A DNA stretch of 64,000 bases from NCBI GenBank assembly GCA_963663615.1, contig OY760517.1, positions 2,418,001-2,482,000 on the forward strand. Direction: 5' to 3'. Position 1 is the first letter of the stretch, and each line of letters starts with the position of its first letter. Below the pieces are notes generated by a model. That model made no database searches. It had not been told where the DNA came from and saw only the letters and a list, made by a program, of their open reading frames with translations. Shown one piece after another: positions 35,716-43,771 of this stretch. The DNA is from G963663615 sp963663615 (GTDB taxonomy: Bacteria > Bacteroidota > Ignavibacteria > Ignavibacteriales > Melioribacteraceae). The translations under genes and the position numbers were made by a program.

Positions 35716-37586
35716 GGAAATTATTACTTAGTTTTTTAGTACCATTTTTACTTTTTGCCCAAACCGATACTTTACAAAACATACTTTTTGATATTTCACC
35801 TGACCAGTTTATTGAACCTGGTGAATTTAACCACAATCAACTTGAAGAGTTACTTGAAGACTATTCGGCTAATCCGTTAAATATAAATTCAGCTACATTT
35901 AGTGAGCTTCTTTCGATTCCATTTATGCAGCCAGCGTTTGCTGAAAGTATAATACAGTACAGGAAAATAAATGGCGTATATTTGAGTGTTGCCGAAATTT
36001 ATATTATTAAAGGAATTCCCTATGCCTATAAAAAATTGCTGATGAGGCTGTTAACCACAAAAAACAGTATTGATGCTATTAGAACAGATCCGCCACGTTT
36101 TAGATTAAAACAGACTTTCTCAACAACAAATCACCAGAGAATTTTCAAAGAAAGATCTGCTAAAATTATTACAGCGGCAAACTATTCAAACAGTTTAACA
36201 AGCTTTAATTTAATACTTGAAAAAGACCCGAAAGAAGCATTATATGCCGATTTTTACAGTTTTAGCGTACGTTTTAAGAATTTACTAAATAAAACCGATG
36301 TTTATTTAGGTGATTATAAAATAAGGTTTGGGTTAGGACTCGCTCATTACAATTCATCATTTAACCGAAATGGTGATAACATTTTTTCCAGAATCAAAAC
36401 CTCCTCCAGTTTTATTAGCGAAAGTAAAAGCAGGGATGAATTTAACTTTTTACGTGGTATTGCAATTAAACACAGAATGAGTAATTGTTTGAGTATCACC
36501 GGTTTCTATTCCATTCGAAAGCTTGATGCAAAATATGATTCATTAGATAACGGATACAGAGTTTACAGTGACGGTTATCATTTAACTCAAGCTGATCTTG
36601 ATAACAAAAATAGTTTCTCAGAGACAAGCTATGGAATTATTTCGCAGATATCTGCCTGGAATGTTGAACTTAATATACTTCACAAACAATTACTCTATCA
36701 AAGCTATGTAGTTACTCCTGTTGGTAATACAAAGCATTCAGAAGTTACCTCACTTTTTGCTCGTTACAAACGAAACAGAATGGAATTTTCGGCAGAGATT
36801 GCAACTATCAACAATATTTTTTCAACGGCAGGAAATATTTATATCCACCTTTCTCCCAATATAAAATTTGTTTCTTCAATAAGATCAGATAATCCGGATT
36901 TTTATTCCTTGTATTCTAACCAAATAAAGCAGTTCAGTTCAAACTATGCCGAGCTGGGATTTTTTAACGGATTGCGTATTGACCTTCCAAAAGGCAAACT
37001 AAATTTGAGATATGAGTTTTTTAATGTTGAGCACAAACAGAATCCCGGATTTTCTGAAAATGGTAAAGAGTTTACTACTTCTTATGAATATCCATATGGA
37101 AGAAAGTTCTCATTTTATTCACAATTTAGTTATACCGAAAAACCTGATTTTTCCAGCAACAATATTAATAAATATTTTAAACGTGCGTTAAAATTGGATA
37201 TACTCTATAAACCAGTTAGCCAAATCTCGGACAAGACCAGATTAAACTTAATGAGTTTTTCACAGGGGAATGACCACTCAACAGGCTGGTTATTTTATAA
37301 TGAAATACAACTCCATACTACCCAAAAATTTATATTTAATTTTCGACTTACATTCTTTGATGTACAAAATTATAACTCCCGAATTTATGTTTATGAGTAC
37401 GATCCCTCCGGATTGTTTTATTCCAATCCTTATTATGGTAAAGGTGCGGGCTGGTATATTGCCGGAAGATATAAGATGTTGAAAAATCTGGATTTATCAG
37501 TAAAAATTTCTTCATTAACACAGGAAATTGAGAGTGAAAAACGTGATTCAAGACGGTTTATTTTGCACTTTCAATTCAGTTATTAA
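35712..37586 (+). CDS. HhH-domain envelope protein with barrel-like C-terminus
   Basis: 624 aa with a signal peptide (MRKLLLSFLVPFLLFAQ). Residues about 45-105 contain a ComEA-like helix-hairpin-helix region (NPLNINSATFSELLSIPFMQ and GVYLSVAEIYIIKGIPY). From about 125 to the end there are repeated amphipathic strands (LYADFYSFSVRFKN, DVYLGDYKIRFGLGLAHYNS, RFILHFQFSY with a terminal aromatic), consistent with a large outer-membrane barrel. HhH folds usually bind DNA, so an HhH at the periplasmic side of a barrel is notable. Similar proteins occur in Bacteroidota, but I know of no assigned function. Coupled to the upstream barrel gene. Confidence 0.75.
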   Translation: MRKLLLSFLVPFLLFAQTDTLQNILFDISPDQFIEPGEFNHNQLEELLEDYSANPLNINSATFSELLSIPFMQPAFAESIIQYRKINGVYLSVAEIYIIKGIPYAYKKLLMRLLTTKNSIDAIRTDPPRFRLKQTFSTTNHQRIFKERSAKIITAANYSNSLTSFNLILEKDPKEALYADFYSFSVRFKNLLNKTDVYLGDYKIRFGLGLAHYNSSFNRNGDNIFSRIKTSSSFISESKSRDEFNFLRGIAIKHRMSNCLSITGFYSIRKLDAKYDSLDNGYRVYSDGYHLTQADLDNKNSFSETSYGIISQISAWNVELNILHKQLLYQSYVVTPVGNTKHSEVTSLFARYKRNRMEFSAEIATINNIFSTAGNIYIHLSPNIKFVSSIRSDNPDFYSLYSNQIKQFSSNYAELGFFNGLRIDLPKGKLNLRYEFFNVEHKQNPGFSENGKEFTTSYEYPYGRKFSFYSQFSYTEKPDFSSNNINKYFKRALKLDILYKPVSQISDKTRLNLMSFSQGNDHSTGWLFYNEIQLHTTQKFIFNFRLTFFDVQNYNSRIYVYEYDPSGLFYSNPYYGKGAGWYIAGRYKMLKNLDLSVKISSLTQEIESEKRDSRRFILHFQFSY

Positions 37587-37700
37587 CAATTTTTTAATTT
37601 CTGCCTATTAGTCTTCCGGTTTCCCTTGCTTCGTGTAGCTGTTCTTAATAATTTAGTAAGCGTGAAATTATCCACAATTAAAAAGATAAGGACATGCTCA

Positions 37701-38879
37701 ATGAGAACTATCGTATCAATGCCTGGTGACGGAATAGGTAAAGTTGTACTACCCGAAGCAATTAGACTTATGGAAGCCGCTGGTTTCGAAGCAAATTATG
37801 TTCACGGTGATATTGGCTGGGAATTCTGGTGTAAAGAAGGAAATGCCCTTCCACAAAGAACTATTGACTTATTAGCTGAACACAAAGTTGGTCTGTTTGG
37901 TGCAATTACATCTAAACCAAAAGCTGAAGCAGCCAAGGAACTTGCTCCTGAACTCCAGGATAAAGGTTATGTTTATTTTAGTCCTATCGTTGGTTTAAGA
38001 CAACACTTTAACCTCGATATTTGTACTAGACCTTGTATTTCACTTAAAGGTAATCCTCTTAACTTCATCCGCAAAAAGGGTGATAGTTACGAAGAACCTT
38101 TGGTAAATGCTGTTATTTTCAGACAAAATACTGAAGGTCTCTACGGCGGTATTGAATGGACAAACCCTCCTAAAGATGTAAGGGATGCTTTCGAAACTCA
38201 TCCTAAAATGAAAAAATTTAAAGATGTTAAAAACGAAGACCTCGCAATTTCTACTCGTATTGTTACACGCGGTGCTGCTACACGTATTATAAAAGCAGCT
38301 TTTGAATATGCGGACAAATATGGCTACAAAAACGTAACTGTTTGTGAAAAACCAAATGTACTTCGTGAAACTTCTGGAATGATGCTTTCGGTTGCAAAAG
38401 AAATTTCAAAAGACTATCCTGAAATTTCTCTTTGGGATACCAACATCGACGCACAGATGATGTGGCTTACTAAAAATCCTGAAGATTATGGTGTAATAGT
38501 TGCCGAAAATATGTTCGGTGATATTATTTCCGATGGTTTTGCAGGACTTATTGGTGGACTTGGTTTTGCTTGTTCTGCCAACGTTGGTGATGAAGTTGCA
38601 GTTTTTGAACCAACTCACGGTTCTGCTCCTAAATACGAAAAATTAAATCCGTCTATCGTTAACCCAATAGCCATGTACCTTAGTGCTTGCATGATGTTAG
38701 ATCACATAGGAGAAAATGCAATAGCTGAAAAAATACGCAAGGCTATTGGTGATGTTGTTGAAGAAGGTAAGGTAAAAACTTACGATATGATGAAACTTCG
38801 CGGCGGTCCAAACGTATTTGAAAATGGTGCTTGTACTACTTCAGAAATGACTGATGCGGTTATCGCCAAACTCAAATAA
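37701..38879 (+). CDS. Isocitrate/isopropylmalate dehydrogenase family, probable isocitrate dehydrogenase
   Basis: 392 aa from ATG 37701, preceded by AAGGA 8 bp upstream; the frame reaches further back but without a site. N-terminal MPGDGIGKVVLPEAIRLM, IFRQNTEGLYGG, the substrate Lys/Asp region and GDIISDGFAGLIGGLGFACS are family hallmarks, and FEPTHGSAPKY is the cofactor loop; its downstream residues suggest NAD. It oxidatively decarboxylates a 2-hydroxyacid, most likely isocitrate, given the aconitase-type hydratase and citrate lyase genes that follow. Homoisocitrate and isopropylmalate remain possible. A terminator separates it from the HD gene. Confidence 0.88.
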   Translation: MRTIVSMPGDGIGKVVLPEAIRLMEAAGFEANYVHGDIGWEFWCKEGNALPQRTIDLLAEHKVGLFGAITSKPKAEAAKELAPELQDKGYVYFSPIVGLRQHFNLDICTRPCISLKGNPLNFIRKKGDSYEEPLVNAVIFRQNTEGLYGGIEWTNPPKDVRDAFETHPKMKKFKDVKNEDLAISTRIVTRGAATRIIKAAFEYADKYGYKNVTVCEKPNVLRETSGMMLSVAKEISKDYPEISLWDTNIDAQMMWLTKNPEDYGVIVAENMFGDIISDGFAGLIGGLGFACSANVGDEVAVFEPTHGSAPKYEKLNPSIVNPIAMYLSACMMLDHIGENAIAEKIRKAIGDVVEEGKVKTYDMMKLRGGPNVFENGACTTSEMTDAVIAKLK

Positions 38880-38892
38880 ACTTTTATTGTTT

Positions 38893-38926
38893 AAGCCCTT
38901 CCCCAGTTTTGGTGAAGGGCTTTTAT
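38893..38926 (+). terminator. Rho-independent terminator after the isocitrate dehydrogenase gene
   Basis: AAGCCCTTC (38893-38901) pairs with GAAGGGCTT (38914-38922), followed by TTAT. It lies 13 bp after the stop codon. Confidence 0.8.
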
Positions 38927-38972
38927 GTAATTGGATGTTATTTCAACATTTAACGTAACCATGGAGAAATAA

Positions 38973-39524
38973 ATGCGAGATGAAATAAAAAAGATCTGGC
39001 CCGAAATTGAATGGATTAAAGATGCCGATCTTAAAGAAAAAACATACCAGTGCTGGGAATATGCAATTGAAAACAGTGTGCTTTCCGCTACCGATCTTGA
39101 GGTTATTCCTTTTTCACTACTAATTAACGATTGCAAAATATCTTTCATGAACCACAAACGTACCTGTGTACACCTTGCTGTTGAAATGGCAAAGGTAATG
39201 CAGAACAATTTTGGTAAAGAAATAGAAATCGATATGGATTTGCTTATTTCCGGTGCAATACTTATTGATGTGGGCAAATTGCTTGAATACGAAATGGTTG
39301 ATGGAAAACTTTCTACAAGTAAAGCAGGTAAACTTGTACGCCATCCGTTCAGCGGTATTGCTATTGCCGACAGGTTTGGTCTTGGTCCTGAAATTCAGCA
39401 TATAATTGGAACGCACTCAAAAGAAGGCGATCTTGGTAAACGTACAGTTGAATCAATTATTGTTCACCATGCCGATTTTGTTAGTTTCGATCCGTTTAGA
39501 GATGCAGTTAGAATTAAATTATAA
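38973..39524 (+). CDS. Degenerate HD-domain protein
   Basis: 183 aa, start supported by GGAG 6 bp before the ATG. The pattern follows HD phosphohydrolases: an early H (TCVHLAVEMAKVM), then LLISGAILIDVGKLLEYE where LHDIGK is normal, HPFSGIAIADRFGL and a final HHADFVSFDP. The HD pair has become ID, so one usual metal ligand is missing and catalysis is doubtful. It sits 9 bp before the aconitase gene and should be co-transcribed with it. A regulatory or scaffolding role is possible. Confidence 0.75.
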   Translation: MRDEIKKIWPEIEWIKDADLKEKTYQCWEYAIENSVLSATDLEVIPFSLLINDCKISFMNHKRTCVHLAVEMAKVMQNNFGKEIEIDMDLLISGAILIDVGKLLEYEMVDGKLSTSKAGKLVRHPFSGIAIADRFGLGPEIQHIIGTHSKEGDLGKRTVESIIVHHADFVSFDPFRDAVRIKL

Positions 39525-39533
39525 GGTGGTGAA

Positions 39534-41507
39534 ATGTCACAAAATCTTGTAGAAAAAATAGCCCAAAAATTTGCTCTTGGGCTGGATGATCAGCATGAAG
39601 TTCATAGTGGGGATTTTCTTACAATTCAGCCGGCTCATGTAATGACGCATGATAACACCGGTGCTGTTATTCCTAAATTCAAATCAATTGGTGCAACAAA
39701 ATTCGCTAATCCTCGTCAGGTTGTTCATACACTCGATCATAACATCCAGGATAAAAGCGAAAAGAATTTAGCCAAATACCAAAAAATTGAAGCATTCTCA
39801 AAATCGATGGGTAACGACTTTTACCCTGCAGGCAGGGGTATTGGTCACCAGGTAATGGTTGAGGAAGGTTATGCTTTCCCTGGCACTATGGTGGTAGCTT
39901 CGGATAGCCACAGTAACATGTATGGCGGACTTGGTGTTCTTGGTACTCCAATTGTGCGTACCGATGCAGCAGCTCTTTGGGCTACCGGTAAAACCTGGTG
40001 GCAGGTTCCGCAGGTTGCAAAAGTTGAACTTAAAGGCAAAATGCAGAAAGGCGTTACAGGCAAAGATGTAATTATTGCGTTATGCGGTCATTTCAACAAC
40101 GATGAAGTTCTTAATCACATTGTTGAATTTACCGGTGACGGTGTTGAGGAACTTAATATTGAACAACGTCTTACAATCGCCAACATGACCACCGAATGGG
40201 GTGCTCTTGGTGGTTTATTCCCTATCGATAATGTTACATTTACATGGCTTGAAAAACGTAAAGATATTCTTGCTGAAAGAGGTTTACCTGGTGTACCTTC
40301 AGACGCTGATAGCAAGGATGGTGTTAATCCAAGAATTAACGATGCCAGAATACAAGCTCTTAAAGATTCGGGAGAAGCTCTTGCTGCTGATAATGATGCT
40401 TATTATGCTAAGGAAATAGTTCTTGATCTTGCTACAGTTGAACCTTATGTATCTGGTCCGAATAGCGTTAAGGTTATGAACTCGGTACGCTCCCTTTCCG
40501 AAAAGGATATTAAGGTTAACAAGGCTTATCTTGTTAGTTGCGTAAATAGCCGACTTGAAGATATTGCTGAAGCTGCAGAAGTTGTAAAAGGCAAAAAGGT
40601 AGCTGAAGGAGTTGAGTTTTACGTTGCCGCTGCTTCAAACGAGGTACAGGCTGAAAGTGAAAAACTTGGTTACTGGCAAACACTTCTTGATGCCGGTGCA
40701 AAACCTTTACCTCCGGGTTGCGGACCTTGTATTGGTCTTGGTGCTGGTTTACTTGAAGATGGTGAAGTTGGTATTTCGGCTACAAACCGTAACTTCAAGG
40801 GTCGCATGGGTTCAAAGGAAGCTGCTGCTTATCTTGCCTCCCCTGCTGTTGTTGCTGCATCTGCTGTTGCCGGTAAAATTACTTTCGACTGGAATGCAGA
40901 CCTACAATTAGCCGGTGATGCCAAAGTTAATCCCAAACCTGTAAGAGCAAAAACTGCCGTTAATATTATTGACGGATTCCCCGAAAAACTAACCGGTGAG
41001 CTTATCTGGTGCCATCAGGACAATATGAACACAGATGGTATTTATCCTGGTAAATATACATATATGGATGATATTACTCCTGAAGGTCAGGCTAAAGTTG
41101 TAATGGAAAATTATGATCCTGAATTTGCCAATATCGTTAACAAAGGTGATGTTCTACTTGGTGGCTATAATTTTGGTACTGGCTCATCAAGAGAGCAAGC
41201 TGCAACCGCATTAAAATATCGTGGTATTCAGTTGGTAATTACTGGTTCGGCAAGTGCTACATATACCCGTAATGCTCTTAACAATGGTTTCCTTGTACTG
41301 GAATTGCCTGAACTTGTTGAGGATGTTAAAGCTAAATTTGGTACAGACAAACTAACTGTAAAGACAGGCTTAAATATTGAAATAGATTTCCGTAATTCAG
41401 CCTTAACTGCTGACGGAAAGGAATATTCAATAGGACCCGTTGGTACGGCTGCACAGGAACTTGTAGTTGAAGGTGGTTTGGAAAACTGGGTAAAAAACAG
41501 ATTGTAA
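39534..41507 (+). CDS. Aconitase/homoaconitase-family hydratase
   Basis: 657 aa. SDSHSNMYGGLGVLGTP and the Fe-S ligands (VSCVNSR, then GCGPCIGL with two Cys) define the cubane [4Fe-4S] site. NYDPEFANI, GYNFGTGSSREQAATAL and SASATYTRNALNNGF belong to the swivel domain, with the catalytic SSREQ. The protein is close to the homoaconitase/aconitase group that includes fungal Lys4 (PAHVMTHDNTG, TDAAALWATGKTWW). The neighbouring dehydrogenase and citrate lyase favour a citrate/isocitrate role; lysine-pathway homoaconitate is the alternative. The start follows AAGGTGG at close spacing. Confidence 0.9.
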   Translation: MSQNLVEKIAQKFALGLDDQHEVHSGDFLTIQPAHVMTHDNTGAVIPKFKSIGATKFANPRQVVHTLDHNIQDKSEKNLAKYQKIEAFSKSMGNDFYPAGRGIGHQVMVEEGYAFPGTMVVASDSHSNMYGGLGVLGTPIVRTDAAALWATGKTWWQVPQVAKVELKGKMQKGVTGKDVIIALCGHFNNDEVLNHIVEFTGDGVEELNIEQRLTIANMTTEWGALGGLFPIDNVTFTWLEKRKDILAERGLPGVPSDADSKDGVNPRINDARIQALKDSGEALAADNDAYYAKEIVLDLATVEPYVSGPNSVKVMNSVRSLSEKDIKVNKAYLVSCVNSRLEDIAEAAEVVKGKKVAEGVEFYVAAASNEVQAESEKLGYWQTLLDAGAKPLPPGCGPCIGLGAGLLEDGEVGISATNRNFKGRMGSKEAAAYLASPAVVAASAVAGKITFDWNADLQLAGDAKVNPKPVRAKTAVNIIDGFPEKLTGELIWCHQDNMNTDGIYPGKYTYMDDITPEGQAKVVMENYDPEFANIVNKGDVLLGGYNFGTGSSREQAATALKYRGIQLVITGSASATYTRNALNNGFLVLELPELVEDVKAKFGTDKLTVKTGLNIEIDFRNSALTADGKEYSIGPVGTAAQELVVEGGLENWVKNRL

Positions 41508-41537
41508 AATTTGCATGGCGATAGTTTTAGAGTCTAA

Positions 41538-41628
41538 ATTAAACCTCGGAGGTTTGCTTGATTACTCTATCATGCAAACCTAATTGGTAAAACAAACTAT
41601 TAAAACCTCCGAGGTTTGGTGTTCTTTA
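41538..41628. repeat. AAACCTC/GAGGTTT palindromic element, copy 1
   Basis: Ends are AAACCTCGGAGGTTTG and AAAACCTCCGAGGTTTGG, each a palindrome and together inverted. An inner hairpin GGTTTGC..GCAAACC occupies the left half. Copy 2 at 41735-41825 differs by only a few bases. Confidence 0.85.
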
Positions 41629-41644
41629 TTTATCTGTTAGTGTA

Positions 41645-41686
41645 ATTCATGTCAACGATCCTGATTCATCGGGGAATTGCCCTTAC
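41645..41686. repeat. 42-bp GGGGAATTGCCC module (inverted partner at 43466-43507)
   Basis: The sequence from ATTCATGTCAACGATCCTG to GGGGAATTGCCCTTAC matches the reverse complement of 43466-43507 at all but about five positions. The two copies bracket the MmgE/PrpD gene in opposite orientation. Confidence 0.8.
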
Positions 41687-41734
41687 AATACAATTTGTAC
41701 TAAAAATTATTGGGCGGTAGTTTAATCGCCCAAA

Positions 41735-41825
41735 TTAAAACCTCGGAGGTTTGCTTGATTACTCTATCATGCAAACCTAATTGGTAAAACAAACTAATAA
41801 AACCTCCGAGGTTTGGTGTTCTTTA
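41735..41825. repeat. AAACCTC/GAGGTTT palindromic element, copy 2
   Basis: Near-identical to 41538-41628. It ends 50 bp before the MmgE/PrpD start codon, so it is within the likely leader of that gene. Confidence 0.85.
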
Positions 41826-41874
41826 ATTTTATATAACTTAAAACATGACATAAAAAATTCATAGGATAAATATC

Positions 41875-43317
41875 ATGGAAAAATCAATTTCACGCATAAT
41901 AGCTGAATTTGCTGTAAACCTTAAATACGAAGATCTACCTAAAGAAGTAGTACATGAAGTAAAAAGATATTTATACGATTCAGTTGGTTGTGCATACGGT
42001 GGCTACCACACAAAAGATGTAAACATATTAAAAGATATATATACCGAAATGGGTGGCAAGGAAGAAGCTTCACTTATCGGCTTCAAGGAAAAAATGCCAG
42101 CTGTTAACGCTACACTGGTTAACTCCCTAATGGTAAGAGCATTGGATTTTAACGATATTTACTGGAAAGAAGATCCGTCTCACCCTTCCGATATTATACC
42201 TGCTGCTCTTTCTGCTGCCGAACTTGTTGGTGCATCAATGAAAGATGTAATAACTGCAATAGTTCTTGCTTACGAATTTGAAATGCGTTTGTGCCTCTTT
42301 GCTGTGCCTGGCATCCGTGAAAGAAAATGGCACCACGCAACTTTAACGCAGTTTGTATCTCCTATCGTTGCTGGTAAGGTAATGGGTCTTACTGTTGATC
42401 AAATGGTTAATGCTATTGGTATCAATGGTTCGCATAACCATACGATTGGTTGTCCAACCGCCGGTAAACTTACAATGATGAAAAATACAGTTGACCCAAT
42501 GGCAACACAGGCTGGTGTTTTTGCTGCACTTATGGCTCAGAAGGGGTATAGTGGTACAGAAGCTGTTTTTGAAGGTAAGGAAGGTTTTATGGATTGTTTC
42601 CTTGGTTGGGACTATAAAGAGCAGAAGAATGATCCAATCAAGATGGAAGGTCGCGATGCAGGTGCAACTTTACCAGACTGGCAGTGGGATGTTGACGCAC
42701 TTATTGGTGGATTGGGCGAATCATGGAAAATTCTTGAATGCTCAATGAAAGCTTTTCCTACAGAAGCTTTAAGTCACACTCACCTTTCTGCTACTCTAAA
42801 AGTTGTTACAAAAAATAACATTACTTATGATCAGATAAAAGAAGTAGAAGTTACTACAATTGCCCGTGCTTGCGATATTCTTTTTGATCCGCACAAATAC
42901 CGTCCGGAATCAAGAGAAACTGCAGACCACTCATTACCATATTGTATTGCTGCTGCACTTGTTGATCATAAAGTAACAACTGCTTCATTCAATGACGAAA
43001 AAATTAACGATCCGAAAATTCGCGAAGTTATTGACAAAATTAAAGGGATAGCATCTCTTGAGTTCGAAAAGATGTTCCCTGCAAAACAGCCTTCAAAAGT
43101 TAAAATTACAACTAATGATGGTCGCGAATTTGAAGAATATCTTGAATATCCGAAAGGTGACCCAAGAGAACCAATGACGATGGAAGACCTTGAAAACAAA
43201 TTTAACTCTCTTGCCGAAACTTTACTTTCACCAGAAAGACTTGGTGAAGTTAAAGATATGATCTTTAGCTGTGAAAATATGACTGCCAAAGATTTTATGG
43301 CTAAATTAGTAGTTTAG
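41875..43317 (+). CDS. MmgE/PrpD-family dehydratase-like protein
   Basis: 480 aa. Signature stretches ALDFNDIYWKEDPSHPSDI, GINGSHNHTIGC, TVDPMATQAGVFAALMAQKG and HSLPYCIAAAL (as ADHSLPYCIAAAL) match the MmgE/PrpD family, which includes 2-methylcitrate dehydratase, cis-aconitate decarboxylase and iminodisuccinate epimerase. AGGA lies before the ATG. Its place between an aconitase and citrate lyase genes makes a tricarboxylic acid substrate (citrate or 2-methylcitrate) attractive, but the sequence cannot decide. It is flanked on both sides by palindromic repeat clusters. Confidence 0.88.
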   Translation: MEKSISRIIAEFAVNLKYEDLPKEVVHEVKRYLYDSVGCAYGGYHTKDVNILKDIYTEMGGKEEASLIGFKEKMPAVNATLVNSLMVRALDFNDIYWKEDPSHPSDIIPAALSAAELVGASMKDVITAIVLAYEFEMRLCLFAVPGIRERKWHHATLTQFVSPIVAGKVMGLTVDQMVNAIGINGSHNHTIGCPTAGKLTMMKNTVDPMATQAGVFAALMAQKGYSGTEAVFEGKEGFMDCFLGWDYKEQKNDPIKMEGRDAGATLPDWQWDVDALIGGLGESWKILECSMKAFPTEALSHTHLSATLKVVTKNNITYDQIKEVEVTTIARACDILFDPHKYRPESRETADHSLPYCIAAALVDHKVTTASFNDEKINDPKIREVIDKIKGIASLEFEKMFPAKQPSKVKITTNDGREFEEYLEYPKGDPREPMTMEDLENKFNSLAETLLSPERLGEVKDMIFSCENMTAKDFMAKLVV

Positions 43318-43330
43318 AAGATTAAATTTT

Positions 43331-43408
43331 TGGAGGTTTGTTTTGGTACTTAATCTTGATTGTACCAATTTGTAACTAACCTTTTAAACCTCCGAGGTTT
43401 GAAGTTCT
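43331..43408. repeat. AAACCTC/GAGGTTT palindromic element, diverged copy 3
   Basis: Shares the ends (TGGAGGTTTG and AAACCTCCGAGGTTTGAAGTTC) with copies 1 and 2, but its middle is different, with its own hairpin (TTGGTAC..GTACCAA). The ends are therefore conserved while the core varies. Confidence 0.75.
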
Positions 43409-43465
43409 AATGATACTTCGTTAGAGTAATTGATCCCGCTTTTTGGGAAAATGATATTACTTCCG

Positions 43466-43515
43466 TAAGGGCAATTCCCCGATAAATCGGGATCAATGAC
43501 ATGAATTGCCCCTAC
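43466..43515. repeat. GTAAGGGCAATTC/GAATTGCCCCTAC palindrome, inverted 42-bp module
   Basis: GTAAGGGCAATTC (43466-43478) pairs with GAATTGCCCCTAC (43503-43515), with an inner hairpin CCCCGAT-AA-ATCGGGA. The same outer arms, without the inner hairpin, form the element at 33086-33113. Confidence 0.8.
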
Positions 43516-43771
43516 AAACTTAATATATAGTTCTTTACAATTTGCTTAATTTTATTTCTAATAAAATTGTAGGGTGGCAATTACCTGCCACCAAAGAATA
43601 AAGTTTTTAAGCCCTGGAGGTTTATCAGATTGTAACTGCACGCAAACTACTACAATCCGGATAAATAGCCTCCGGGGTACTTGTATTCAATTAAATTTAT
43701 AATGATCCCGATAAAAGGGAAATTGTTCTTCAATCATATTTTATTAAATATTTATTTACAAGAGGCACACT

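Larger units (their letters stand above)
41508..41874. repeat. Repeat cluster 1 between aconitase and MmgE/PrpD
   Basis: Two nearly identical ~85-bp elements (41538-41628 and 41735-41825) sit on either side of an inverted copy of a 42-bp module (41645-41686) and a hairpin TGGGCG/CGCCCA (41711-41732). No ORF. Confidence 0.85.
43318..43771. repeat. Repeat cluster 2 between MmgE/PrpD and citDE
   Basis: It contains an AAACCTCCGAGGTTT-type element (43331-43408), the inverted 42-bp module (43466-43507), a hairpin GGTGGCA/TGCCACC (43573-43592) and a fourth palindrome with CCTGGAGGTTTATC and GATAAATAGCCTCCGGGG arms (43609-43682). No ORF apart from the leader of citDE. Confidence 0.85.

Noticed and set aside
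41538..41825. Possible CRISPR array
   Set aside because: Only two full copies of an ~85-bp element are present, each itself palindromic, separated by other repeat modules rather than unique spacers, and there are no cas genes.
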